Shown here piece after piece: positions 1-8,075 of a stretch of DNA of 64,000 nucleotides. Each line of letters starts with the position of its first letter. The stretch's first letter is position 1. The stretch lies in assembly GCA_965279315.1 (NCBI GenBank), contig OZ257145.1, positions 558,001-622,000 on the forward strand, written 5' to 3'. Origin of the DNA: JAPWJZ01 sp965279315. Lineage in GTDB: Bacteria; Pseudomonadota; Alphaproteobacteria; Micavibrionales; UBA2020. The position numbers and the translations under genes were made by a program. The notes below the pieces were generated by a model. That model worked only from the letters and a program-made list of their open reading frames with translations, was not told the DNA's origin and ran no database searches.

Positions 1-15
1 GGCGTGATGTCGGGG

Positions 16-540
16 TCACCCTTCGCCAAGGCTTTTCACAAGCTTGAGCGTCAGCAAATCATCGACCGCGCGCATCTCGCCCGCCACGACCGGCACATCG
101 TCATAGGAAACGCCCGCGCCATCCGGCACATAGCCGCGCCGTACATAGAGCCGCTGCGCCGCGCCGTAGCGTGCATAAAGCCCGACGCTGATCCCCATAT
201 CCCCATGCCCTTTTTCGCGGGCAAGGTTTTCGCAGGCTGCGACCATGGCATCGCCGATGCCTTGCTGCCGCGCCGACGGCACGACATTCAAATCCTGGAT
301 TTCGGGGATGTTCAACCGGCGGAACGGCGCATAAATCGGTTTCCAGTTAACCTGGACATAGCCGACCGCCGCGCCAGATTGCTCGGCCAGCAGCACCGTG
401 CGGCCTTCCCGCAGGCTGCGGGCGAAATATCCGGCCTCGTGCGTGGCGCGCATGGCGGCGGCGATAACCTCGAGCGCAGGAATATCGGCCTCGGTCGCTG
501 CGCGCAGCTTTATATTTTGCATAAGGTGGCTATCGATCAT
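16..540 (-). CDS. GNAT family N-acetyltransferase
   Basis: A 174-residue protein with the GNAT fold pattern. It has an N-terminal strand and helix (IKLRAATEADIPALEVI) and a central strand around residues 78-90 (IQDLNVVPSARQQGIG). The latter is motif A (V-x-P-x-x-R-x-x-G-I-G), which binds the pyrophosphate of acetyl-CoA. The later YxRRGYVPDG segment fits motif B. It should transfer an acetyl group from acetyl-CoA to an amine; the substrate cannot be told. The ATG at 540 is preceded by AGGA at a good distance; an internal Met six codons later is the alternative. It is divergent from the MscS gene. Confidence 0.85.
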   Translation of the reverse strand: MIDSHLMQNIKLRAATEADIPALEVIAAAMRATHEAGYFARSLREGRTVLLAEQSGAAVGYVQVNWKPIYAPFRRLNIPEIQDLNVVPSARQQGIGDAMVAACENLAREKGHGDMGISVGLYARYGAAQRLYVRRGYVPDGAGVSYDDVPVVAGEMRAVDDLLTLKLVKSLGEG

Positions 541-641
541 GTTTTATCCTAACCCGCCTTTTTTATGCCCGCACCCGAATTCTTTTTCTGCCTTGTTTTA
601 TATCCGCAAACGTTGGAAACGGCGTCGAAATAGGGAATAAT

Positions 642-1955
642 GTGAAGATGATCGAGGAATTCCTGCTCACGCTCAGCTCGGAAAACAAGCTCGCCCTGAT
701 GTGGGTGCTGGGCGCGCCCGTGATCGGCCTGCTGTTCTTCTGGGCGGCCAAGTCGCACTGGAAATCGCTGCCTGACAAGGAAAAATCATCCGCCAAGCTC
801 TACCGCCGCCTGATCCCGCTGATCGGCCCCGTCGTCAACCTGATCGTGCTGATCGTGGGCGCGGCCCTGATCGGCAAAAAAGGCCTGATCGTCGATGAAA
901 GCCTGCGCCATATCGTGCGCGTGCTGTGCTTCGGCTGGCTGGGGCTGGCCGGTGTTTATTCGCTGACGCATAGCCGCGGCAAGACGCTGATCGCCGCCGT
1001 GATCGTACTGTTCTTCGGGTTCCTGTCGCTGACCAACCTGCTGGGCGATATCGTCAAGGCCGCGCAGGACACCACATTCTCGGTCGGCAAGATCGAGATT
1101 TCGGCCTATCAGGGCGTCAAGTTCGTCATCAGCATCGTTTTGCTGCTGTGGCTGGCGGGCGCGGTCATTCGCGGCATGGAAATATCGTTGCAGAAAATAC
1201 GCTACCTGCGCCCGTCCACGCGCCAGCTGTTCCTGTCGCTGGGGCGCATCGGCGTCTATGTGGTGGCGGCGCTGTTCGCGCTGTCGACCATCGGCATCGA
1301 CCTGACGGCATTCGCCATTTTCGGGGGCGCGGTCGGCGTCGGGCTTGGCTTCGGCTTGCAGAAAATCGCGTCCAACTTCATCAGCGGCATGATCCTGTTG
1401 CTGGAACGCTCGGTCGAAGTGGGCGACATGATTGAAATGGCGAATGGCGACGTTTCCGGCATCGTGAAGAAAACCGGCGCGCGCTATACGCTGGTCGAGG
1501 CGTTTGATTCCCGCGAAATCATGATCCCGAACGAGGATTTCATCACCCAGCGCGTCGTCAACTGGACGCTCAGCGATGCGCGCGGGCTGCTGCGGCTGCC
1601 GATCAATGTCGCCTATGGCACCGATCTTGACCGTGCGAAGGAAGTCATGCTGTCGGCGGCGCGCTCCCACCCGCGCTGCCTTGCCTCGCCGGCGCCCACC
1701 TGCATGCTGACGGGCTTCAACGATTTGGCCGTCACCTTCTCGCTCAACGTCTGGGTCGCCGATATCCGCGAAAAGCGCATCACGACGCAAAGCGAAATCC
1801 TGTTCGCCGTCTGGCGGCGGTTCAACGAAGAGAATATCGGCATGCCGCATTCGCCACGGGAGTCGTCGTACAAGACACGCGACAAGGAAGCAGCGGCACA
1901 GGCCGAAGCCGCCACCCCCAAGCCGGATATATTGCCCGATACGGCGAAGGCGTAG
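642..1955 (+). CDS. MscS-family mechanosensitive ion channel
   Basis: A 437-residue inner-membrane channel that opens under membrane tension to release solutes during hypo-osmotic shock. Several hydrophobic helices fill the first 200 residues. The pore-lining helix is the Gly/Ala-rich stretch FGGAVGVGLGFGLQKI near residue 230. It is followed by the family signature NFISGMILLLERSVEVGD and a soluble beta domain containing IPNEDF. The tail is Ala/Lys/Pro-rich and probably disordered. The start is a GTG preceded by AGGGA. The protein is longer than E. coli MscS (286 residues) because of extra N-terminal helices, as in medium-size MscS homologues. The CorA-like gene follows three bases later, so the two are probably co-transcribed. 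Confidence 0.92.
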   Translation: MKMIEEFLLTLSSENKLALMWVLGAPVIGLLFFWAAKSHWKSLPDKEKSSAKLYRRLIPLIGPVVNLIVLIVGAALIGKKGLIVDESLRHIVRVLCFGWLGLAGVYSLTHSRGKTLIAAVIVLFFGFLSLTNLLGDIVKAAQDTTFSVGKIEISAYQGVKFVISIVLLLWLAGAVIRGMEISLQKIRYLRPSTRQLFLSLGRIGVYVVAALFALSTIGIDLTAFAIFGGAVGVGLGFGLQKIASNFISGMILLLERSVEVGDMIEMANGDVSGIVKKTGARYTLVEAFDSREIMIPNEDFITQRVVNWTLSDARGLLRLPINVAYGTDLDRAKEVMLSAARSHPRCLASPAPTCMLTGFNDLAVTFSLNVWVADIREKRITTQSEILFAVWRRFNEENIGMPHSPRESSYKTRDKEAAAQAEAATPKPDILPDTAKA

Positions 1956-1958
1956 GCG

Positions 1959-2927
1959 ATGGAAGAAACCAAGGCATGTTTGCTGACCTACAGCCTTGAC
2001 GGCAACGGCAATGGCGAGGTCGTGGATCTGGCATCGATCAGCCCCGAAGATACGCGGCTGATCTGGATACATATCAATGGCCGCCACCCGGATGCCAAGA
2101 AATTCCTGCGCGAACAATTGCACCTCGACCCCGTGATCGTGAGAACGATGCTGGCGGAGGAAATGCGTCCGCGACTGGAAGAACAGGGGAATTACACGCT
2201 GCTGATGCTGCGCGGTATCAATTTCAACCCGGGGCCCACGCCGGAGGACCTTGTGTCCGTCCGCCTGTGGATCACCGGCAACCGCATCGTGAGCGTCGGC
2301 CGCCGCAAATCGAAAACCGTCGCCGATCTGGACGAACGCATCCGCCACGGGCGCGGGCCGAAACGCGTGGGCGAGTTCGTTGCCATGCTGTGCTCCAGCC
2401 TGAACGACGGCATCGAGCCTGCGTTGCAGGAGCTGGAGGACACGATCGACCGGCTGGAGGCCTTGAGCCTTGAAAACCCCGATGCGCACCTGCGCAACGA
2501 TATCGCGGGCATCCGCAAGCAGGCGACGCAGTTCCGCCGCCATATCGCCCCGCAGCGCGAGGTGTTCAACCGGCTGCAATTTTCGCAGCAGGGCTGGATG
2601 CTGCCCGCCGACAAATGGCTGATGCAGGACAACAACGACCGCATGATGCGCTACCTCGAAGATCTCGAGGCATTACGTGACAGGGCGAACATCCTGCAGG
2701 ACGAATTGCAGAGCGCGCTATCGGGCAAGCTGAACAAAAACTTGTATACCCTTTCCGTCATCACCGCGATCTTCATGCCGCTCAGCTTTTTCAGCGGTTT
2801 GCTGGGCATGAACGTAAAGGGCATCCCGGGCGCCGACCATCCCGAAGCGTTCCTGATCGCCTGCGTCATTGCCTTTGTGATCGGGGTTGTGCAGGTGGTT
2901 GTGTTCAGGCGGTTGAAATGGCTATGA
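1959..2927 (+). CDS. CorA-family divalent metal transporter (ZntB-like)
   Basis: A 322-residue CorA superfamily protein. A large cytoplasmic alpha/beta and coiled-coil domain fills residues 1-255. Two C-terminal transmembrane helices follow, joined at the end of the first by the selectivity signature GMN (LLGMNVKGIPG, about residue 286). The sequence resembles the ZntB branch (zinc transport) more than classical CorA (YGMNF), but substrate cannot be assigned from sequence. It sits three bases after the MscS gene in the same orientation, which suggests a shared transcript for ion handling. Confidence 0.88.
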   Translation: MEETKACLLTYSLDGNGNGEVVDLASISPEDTRLIWIHINGRHPDAKKFLREQLHLDPVIVRTMLAEEMRPRLEEQGNYTLLMLRGINFNPGPTPEDLVSVRLWITGNRIVSVGRRKSKTVADLDERIRHGRGPKRVGEFVAMLCSSLNDGIEPALQELEDTIDRLEALSLENPDAHLRNDIAGIRKQATQFRRHIAPQREVFNRLQFSQQGWMLPADKWLMQDNNDRMMRYLEDLEALRDRANILQDELQSALSGKLNKNLYTLSVITAIFMPLSFFSGLLGMNVKGIPGADHPEAFLIACVIAFVIGVVQVVVFRRLKWL

Positions 2928-3009
2928 TTTTCAATGACTTGACAATTCGATTGCTTTCCGGTCACGCGGGACGCAAAATCGCCGCATATTCGTTACGGGA
3001 GCATTAAAC

Positions 3010-3534
3010 GTGGGCGCCAGGGGCGGCAGCAGGATTGTATTAAGGACGGTATTGTTCCTGCTGCTGGTATTGGCGGCGGCGAACGCCGTATATGTGTTCC
3101 GTTATGCCCCCGTCCGGCAACAGGCGGAGGAGGCCGAAAAGCAGCTCGCCAGGCCCTCGTTCCCCGTATACATGGATCAGGAAACACCTGCCGCCATCCA
3201 GCAGCCCTATGCGGCGCCGGGGCGCGACTGGAAATCCTATCCCCGTTCCAACTGGCACAGCGAACTGGTTTCCAAGCGCGAGGATGACGGCAGCTATTCC
3301 TTCAATGTGACCTCGTCTGGCGGGCGCGACGGCGACCGCACGATCAAGTCGTTCGAGGCCTGGATCCGCAGGGCGAACGAAACGTCGGAAAGCAAGATCG
3401 ACCTGAAGCGCGACGCGGATGGCCGCATCATCACGAAGGTGAATTTCCCGACAGCGGGCGAATGGGTCATCCGCGTGCGCCTTGCCCGTGAATCGGAAAC
3501 GCTGGAATTTTCCGAACGCGTTGATGTGAAATGA
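3010..3534 (+). CDS. Membrane-anchored hypothetical protein
   Basis: A 174-residue protein with a GTG start preceded by GGGAG. One hydrophobic helix lies at residues 11-28 (TVLFLLLVLAAANAVYVF), with basic residues before it. This fits an uncleaved signal anchor with the rest in the periplasm. The C-terminal 100 residues look like an immunoglobulin-like beta domain (SYSFNVTSS, ending in GEWVIRVRLA and LEFSERVDVK). That pattern recalls FixH/YtkA-type periplasmic domains, but I cannot confirm the family. It stands alone between the CorA-like gene and a convergent acetyltransferase. Its stop codon lies inside a short tandem repeat. Confidence 0.7.
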   Translation: MGARGGSRIVLRTVLFLLLVLAAANAVYVFRYAPVRQQAEEAEKQLARPSFPVYMDQETPAAIQQPYAAPGRDWKSYPRSNWHSELVSKREDDGSYSFNVTSSGGRDGDRTIKSFEAWIRRANETSESKIDLKRDADGRIITKVNFPTAGEWVIRVRLARESETLEFSERVDVK

Positions 3535-3571
3535 CGGCATAGCCGTCGTGTGAAATGACGGCATAGCCGTC
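3525..3571. repeat. Tandem 23-bp repeat with internal hairpin
   Basis: Two identical 23-base copies lie at 3525-3547 and 3549-3571. Each contains the inverted repeat GACGGC-ATA-GCCGTC. The first copy overlaps the last codons and stop of the upstream gene. The site is between convergent genes, so the hairpins may help end transcription, but there is no T-run. Confidence 0.75.
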
Positions 3572-3585
3572 TTGCCGGATAAGCC

Positions 3586-4092
3586 CTACGGCTTCAGCAC
3601 AAGCTCATAGAAAAATTCATCCTCTGTCACGCCGTCATGCCACTGGTGCGGCGCGCTGTGCGTCTGCACAAACCCGTGTTTCTGGTTGGCCTTTTTCGAG
3701 GCGATGTTTGATGCGCGATGCGCCACGACGATCTTCTTTGCCGTTCCGTGCTGGCGCGCCCAATCGATGCGGGCACGGTACATGTCTTCCGATACGCCTT
3801 TGCTGCGCCATGCCGGTTCCAGCCACGAACCCCACAATTTCGCAACGGTCGCATCATCCCGGTCGATCACGACGCCGGTCATGCCGATTACCTGTTCATG
3901 GTCGAACACGCCGAAAACGCCCATATCGGCGCGTTCCAGCGCGCGCCGCCATTCGGCATCGGGGCGCGGCTCTTCCAGCGCAAAACTAGACCCGAAAACT
4001 TTCGGGTCGGACTGCAGCGCCTTCAGCCGCACGGCTTTATACAGCAGCCATTCATCGGGCGTGAACAGCCGTATGCCGGGGTTCGACTGCAT
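3586..4092 (-). CDS. GNAT family N-acetyltransferase
   Basis: A 168-residue acetyltransferase of the RimI-like type. It starts with IRLFTPDEWLLYKAVRLKAL, typical for the first strand and helix. An acetyl-CoA loop appears around residues 92-100 (WLEPAWRSKGVSEDMY, in which the usual RGKG reads RSKG). The later motif NxASKKANQKHGFVQT is the conserved region before the last strands. It is the last gene of a three-gene minus-strand operon. Its start overlaps the old-yellow-enzyme stop by one base, so translation is probably coupled. The target is unknown. Confidence 0.85.
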   Translation of the reverse strand: MQSNPGIRLFTPDEWLLYKAVRLKALQSDPKVFGSSFALEEPRPDAEWRRALERADMGVFGVFDHEQVIGMTGVVIDRDDATVAKLWGSWLEPAWRSKGVSEDMYRARIDWARQHGTAKKIVVAHRASNIASKKANQKHGFVQTHSAPHQWHDGVTEDEFFYELVLKP

Positions 4093-5198
4093 CAGCCGGC
4101 CTTTTTCTGGCGCGGCCGCGCGAGCTGTTCGGAGCGGTAGCCGCGCAGGTATTGCACCGGCACATCCATTTCCGCGCCCAGCACATCGGCGGCGTGCAGC
4201 GGCCAGTACGGGTCGCGCAGCATGGCGCGGGCAAGGAACACCATATCGGCCTCGCCCTTCGCGATAATGTCATTCGCCTGCGCGGGCTCATTGATCATGC
4301 CGACGGCGGCGGTCGGGATGCCCGCCTTGTCGCGGATGTCTTTTGCAAACGGCACCTGGTAATTGGGGCCAACGGGAATTTTCGCATCCGCCGTCAGCGC
4401 GCCGGATGAACAGTCGATAAAATCGACGCCCTCTTTTTTCAAGGCCGCCGACAGGCGGACGGTATCGTCAATCGTCACGCCGCCTTCCGCCCAGTCGGAA
4501 CAGGACAGGCGCACGGCCAGCACCGTCTGCGGGCGCAGCTCGGCGCGCAATTCGCGCGCGATTTCGCAGATCAGGCGGAAACGGTTTTCTTCGCTGCCGC
4601 CATATTGGTCGGTGCGCTTGTTCGACAGCGGCGAATAGAATTCATGCAGCAGGTAGCCATGCGCGCCGTGGATTTCGACGATCTGGAACCCGGCCCGCTC
4701 CGCCCGGTGCGCGCCCGCGACAAAATCCTCCTTCAGCCGCCTGATGTCATCAAGCGTCATTTCATGCGGCGCGTCGAATTCGGGCATGAAGGGTATCGGC
4801 GATGGCGCAACGGTCGTCCAGCCGCCGTCGGTTTTTTTCAGCCGTTTGCCGCCTTCCCACGGTGCGCCCATGCTGGCCTTGCGCCCCGCATGCGCCAGTT
4901 GAATGCCGATCGCCGCGCCATGGCCGATCGCAAAAGCCGTGATGCGTTTCAGGTAATCGACATGCGCATCTTTCCAGATGCCGTGGCAGAGCGGCGTGAT
5001 GCGGCCTTCGGGCGAAACGCCCGTCGCCTCCATGATGATCATCCCTGCGCCGCCCAGCGCGCGCGAGCCGACATGCACCAGATGCCAGTCATTCGCAAAA
5101 CCGTCCTGCGAAGAATACTGGCACATGGGCGACACGCCGATGCGGTTGCGGATGGTCAGGCCGCGGAACGTGATGGGAGTGAACAGGGGAACGGACAT
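4092..5198 (-). CDS. NADH:flavin oxidoreductase (old yellow enzyme, YqjM/NamA type)
   Basis: A 368-residue FMN-dependent TIM-barrel ene-reductase that reduces activated C=C bonds with NAD(P)H. Seen in the sequence: the flavin-proximal Cys in SPMCQYSS near residue 26, which marks the YqjM (thermophilic-like) branch; QLAHAGRKAS; the substrate-binding pair in EIHGAHGYLLHEF; and the C-terminal phosphate-binding region ending in MVFLARAMLRDPYWPLHAA. The ATG at 5198 has AAGAG seven bases upstream; a TTG two codons earlier is a poorer start. It is the middle gene of a kinase-like/OYE/GNAT operon. Confidence 0.93.
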   Translation of the reverse strand: MSVPLFTPITFRGLTIRNRIGVSPMCQYSSQDGFANDWHLVHVGSRALGGAGMIIMEATGVSPEGRITPLCHGIWKDAHVDYLKRITAFAIGHGAAIGIQLAHAGRKASMGAPWEGGKRLKKTDGGWTTVAPSPIPFMPEFDAPHEMTLDDIRRLKEDFVAGAHRAERAGFQIVEIHGAHGYLLHEFYSPLSNKRTDQYGGSEENRFRLICEIARELRAELRPQTVLAVRLSCSDWAEGGVTIDDTVRLSAALKKEGVDFIDCSSGALTADAKIPVGPNYQVPFAKDIRDKAGIPTAAVGMINEPAQANDIIAKGEADMVFLARAMLRDPYWPLHAADVLGAEMDVPVQYLRGYRSEQLARPRQKKAG

Positions 5199-5208
5199 TT
5201 CCAAACTC

Positions 5209-5733
5209 TTATGGTTTCAGGTTTTGAAGGAACGCATCGGCCTCGGCATGGCTGCGCAGACGGATATAGGCAACGTTGCCCACATTTCCAGCCCCGAAAA
5301 TCCCGCCATATTCTTTTTTGCGCTTTTGATAGGTTTTCAGCAGCCACACCATAATGCTGTCGCTGGAAAAAAGTTTCCGCCATGTTTCGGTGTTGCCGTT
5401 GCAGATCAGCAGTTTGTCGCGCGCGCGGCGGACCGAGCGGCACAGCAATTGACGGAACACCGTCCAGAACGGCAGGTCGATCCAGATAAAGGTATCGGCA
5501 TAGGGCCATGTCATGTCGCGCGTTTTTGAATAATTTCCCATGATGACCCATGACGGCATCTGCGATTTTTCAAAAACGCGGGCGCGAAAATCTTCCACAT
5601 CCCGCGTCTGCCAGTCGGGCAGCCAGTGCAACTCATCAAGGTCGACCGCCTCGCAGCCCAATTTGGCCGCGAGTTTTTTTCCGAAAGTTGTCTTGCCGGA
5701 ACCGGTGCATCCGAGGATTACGATACGCTGCAT
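5209..5733 (-). CDS. P-loop NTPase, adenylate-kinase-like (FlaR/topology-modulation type)
   Basis: A 174-residue protein that starts with a strong Walker A loop, ILGCTGSGKTTFGKKLA. LDELHWLPDW and later WVIMGNYSK follow, a pattern common to the small nucleotide-kinase-like proteins often labelled FlaR or DNA topology modulation protein. The Arg-rich LCRSVRRARDKLL segment could be the lid. It probably phosphorylates a small molecule or nucleotide; the substrate is unknown. It is the first gene of the operon with the OYE reductase, ten bases upstream of it. Confidence 0.8.
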   Translation of the reverse strand: MQRIVILGCTGSGKTTFGKKLAAKLGCEAVDLDELHWLPDWQTRDVEDFRARVFEKSQMPSWVIMGNYSKTRDMTWPYADTFIWIDLPFWTVFRQLLCRSVRRARDKLLICNGNTETWRKLFSSDSIMVWLLKTYQKRKKEYGGIFGAGNVGNVAYIRLRSHAEADAFLQNLKP

Positions 5734-5815
5734 GAAACACCCATAATTACGGCTGCCAGTATAGCCTTTATCATGCGCGATAAAAGCCCTAACATAACGG
5801 CCGAAGGATTAAAAA

Positions 5816-7003
5816 ATGTCACGCACAGCCATGCCCAAAGGCGTTTACGCGCTCGGCTTTATCAGCATGTTCATGGATATCTCGTCGGAGATGATCCACA
5901 GCCTGCTGCCGCTGTTCCTGACCGGCGTGCTGGGCGCATCTGCGCTGTCGGTCGGCATACTGGAGGGCATTGCGGAGGCGACCGCGTCGATTGCCAAAAT
6001 TTTTTCCGGCGCGATCAGCGACTGGATCGGAAAGCGTAAACCATTGCTGCTGCTGGGCTACGGCCTTGCCACGCTGACCAAACCGCTCTTCCCGCTCGCA
6101 GATAGTTTCACGACCGTGCTGACCGCCCGCTTCCTCGACCGCATCGGCAAGGGCATCCGCGGCGCGCCGCGCGACGCGTTCCTTGCCGATATCACGCCGG
6201 AGCCGATGCGCGGCGCCGCCTATGGCTTGCGGCAATCGATGGATACGGCGGGCGCGTTCATCGGCCCGCTGGTCGCGATGCTGCTGATGATCTGGACGTT
6301 CAATGATTACCGCACCGTGTTCTGGGTTGCGGCCGTCCCCGCGCTGATCGTGATGCTGATCATTGTTTTCGCCATCCACGAGCCCGCGCGCGTTAAAACG
6401 GCGGAAAAAAAACCTTTCCCGCTAAAGGCCAGCCAGCTGAAACTGCTGTCGCCCCTGTTCTGGGCCGCAACGCTGGTGGCGTCGCTGCTGACGCTCGCGC
6501 GGTTTTCGGAAGCCTTCCTGATCATGCGGGGCGACAATATCGGGCTCGGCGTTGCCTTCGCGCCCGCGATCCTGATTGCGATGAATGCGGTTTATTCAGC
6601 ATCGGCATGGCCGGTCGGCGCATTGTCGGACAAGATCGGGCGGCAGGGGTTGCTTGTGGCGGGGATTGCCACGCTTATCCTGGCCGATATCGCGCTGGCC
6701 TATGCGAATACGCCCGTGCTGGTGTTTATCGGCGCGGGATTATGGGGGCTGCATATGGGGCTGACGCAGGGCATCATCACCGCCTATATCGCGGATAGCG
6801 TGCCCGCCCACTTGCGCGGCACGGGCTTCGGCGTTTACAATTTCGTGACCGGCATCGTGCTGCTGGGGGCAAGCGTAATTGCGGGATACCTGTGGAGCGC
6901 ATACGGGCCTGTTGTTACTTTTGCGGCAGGCGCGGTGTTTTCGGCGCTGTCGCTGCTCGGCTTCCTCGCCCTCCGTCCATTACTGGGAAAGAAACACGCA
7001 TGA
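5816..7003 (+). CDS. MFS transporter
   Basis: A 395-residue major facilitator with about 12 hydrophobic helices. The loop 2-3 signature reads SGAISDWIGKRKPLLLLGYG (residues 63-82) and its second-half counterpart is GALSDKIGRQGLLV. The conserved RFLDRIGKGIRGAPRDAF stretch after helix 4 is typical of a bacterial MFS subgroup of presumed drug or sugar exporters. The substrate is not evident. The stop codon overlaps the ATG of the next gene (ATGA), so the two are translationally coupled. Confidence 0.9.
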   Translation: MSRTAMPKGVYALGFISMFMDISSEMIHSLLPLFLTGVLGASALSVGILEGIAEATASIAKIFSGAISDWIGKRKPLLLLGYGLATLTKPLFPLADSFTTVLTARFLDRIGKGIRGAPRDAFLADITPEPMRGAAYGLRQSMDTAGAFIGPLVAMLLMIWTFNDYRTVFWVAAVPALIVMLIIVFAIHEPARVKTAEKKPFPLKASQLKLLSPLFWAATLVASLLTLARFSEAFLIMRGDNIGLGVAFAPAILIAMNAVYSASAWPVGALSDKIGRQGLLVAGIATLILADIALAYANTPVLVFIGAGLWGLHMGLTQGIITAYIADSVPAHLRGTGFGVYNFVTGIVLLGASVIAGYLWSAYGPVVTFAAGAVFSALSLLGFLALRPLLGKKHA

Positions 7004-7482
7004 ACGAACAGACATTGCAGGCATGGGAGCTGGCGAGCTACGTCATCACCGTCATCGGCCTGCCCTATGCGATTGTGATGCTGATGTACGACAACTGGAA
7101 GGAACGCCAGCAGGAGGACGAGGAGCTGTACCAGAAACTGGCGGAGGAATACGCCAAGTTCAACAACCTGCTGATCGAAAACGCCGACCTGCAGTTGATC
7201 ACCGGCCATATCCCCGATGCCAGCCTTTCGGCGGAGCAAAAGGAACGCAAATCGATTATCTTCGACATGCTGGTCGCGCTGTTCGAGCGCGCCTATATCC
7301 TTGTCTACGAGGAAAAAATGGACCGCCAGACGAAGCGGTTGTGGGCGACATGGGAAGACTATATACAAGTGTGGTGTCGGCGCGATGATTTCCGTGCCGC
7401 GCTGCCCGGCCTGCTGGTGGGCGAAGACCCCGGGTTTTCGCAATACATCCAAAAGGCCGCAAAGATCAGCAAGGACAAATAA
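7000..7482 (+). CDS. Hypothetical protein with N-terminal membrane helix
   Basis: A 160-residue protein starting at the ATG that overlaps the MFS stop. Residues 10-26 (LASYVITVIGLPYAIVM) form one hydrophobic helix. The rest is a charged, Trp/Tyr-rich, mostly helical cytoplasmic domain (KERQQEDEELYQKLAEEY, then WATWEDYIQVWCRRDDF). I do not recognise the family. An upstream in-frame Met exists inside the MFS gene, but the coupled start is far more plausible. It may be an accessory of the transporter, judged only from the overlap. Confidence 0.7.
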   Translation: MNEQTLQAWELASYVITVIGLPYAIVMLMYDNWKERQQEDEELYQKLAEEYAKFNNLLIENADLQLITGHIPDASLSAEQKERKSIIFDMLVALFERAYILVYEEKMDRQTKRLWATWEDYIQVWCRRDDFRAALPGLLVGEDPGFSQYIQKAAKISKDK

Positions 7483-7503
7483 CCAACCAAAAGGGAGCGT
7501 AAA

Positions 7504-7917
7504 ATGCCTGTACTTTATACCGCAAAGGCCAATGTTTCCGGCGGCCGCGACGGCGCCGGCGAAACCGACGACAAGAAACTTTCCGTCACCCTGTCGCGCC
7601 CCGGCGGCGCGGGCAATGGCACCAACCCCGAACAACTATTCGCGATCGGCTATGCCGCATGTTTCGCGGGCGCGGTCGGGTTTGTCGCAGGCCAGAAAAA
7701 ACTGGAAACCGGTACGATCAACATCCAGTCCGAAGTGACACTCAGCCAGGACGACAAAGGTTTCTCGCTCGGCGTGACCCTCAACGTCCTGCTGCCTTCG
7801 CTCGACAAGGCGGAAGCGGCGGAGCTGGTGAAAGAAGCCGACAAGGTCTGCCCCTATTCCAAAGGCATTCGCGGCAACGTGCCGGTCACACTGAAGGCGA
7901 ACGGCGAACCTGTATAA
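7504..7917 (+). CDS. ohr: Organic hydroperoxide resistance protein, Ohr/OsmC family
   Basis: A 137-residue thiol peroxidase that reduces organic hydroperoxides in the cytoplasm. Both catalytic cysteines are present: the peroxidatic one in YAACFAGAV near residue 57 and the resolving one in VCPYSKG near residue 118. The N-terminal pattern (LYTAKANVSGGRDG) and NPEQLFAIGYA are characteristic of Ohr rather than OsmC. It follows the previous gene by 21 bases and has AGGGAGCG before its ATG. No OhrR regulator is adjacent. Confidence 0.95.
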   Translation: MPVLYTAKANVSGGRDGAGETDDKKLSVTLSRPGGAGNGTNPEQLFAIGYAACFAGAVGFVAGQKKLETGTINIQSEVTLSQDDKGFSLGVTLNVLLPSLDKAEAAELVKEADKVCPYSKGIRGNVPVTLKANGEPV

Positions 7918-7922
7918 AAGAA

Positions 7923-8070
7923 TCTCCTCTCCTTTGGGAGAGGAGATGTCGCGAAGCGACAGAGGTGAGGCTACTTGGCTGCCGCTGTGCGCCTAAAGCC
8001 GACGGAGTACCCTCACCTTCCCATCGCAAGGAAGCGCGATGGGCCCCTTCCTCTCCCAAAGGAGAGGAGA
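7923..8070. repeat. Structured intergenic repeat, copy 1
   Basis: A block of about 148 bases whose ends are inverted copies of CTCCTCTCCTTTGGGAGAGG. The left end is itself a hairpin. Inside are further inverted pairs (GTGAGG/CCTCAC and CATCGC/GCGATG). A second copy with the same order of parts lies at 41087-41234. It fills the gap between the convergent ohr and racemase-like genes. It could be a non-autonomous mobile element or a structured mRNA 3' end. Confidence 0.8.
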
Positions 8071-8075
8071 AGACG

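Noticed and set aside
786..2579. A 597-codon open frame on the minus strand across the MscS and CorA-like genes
   Set aside because: Its composition (very rich in Arg, Gln, Asp, Ala, His) is that of an antisense shadow of GC-rich genes, and both plus-strand genes show clear family motifs.
7923..8070. Insertion sequence
   Set aside because: No transposase frame fits in 148 bases and no target duplication was evident by eye.
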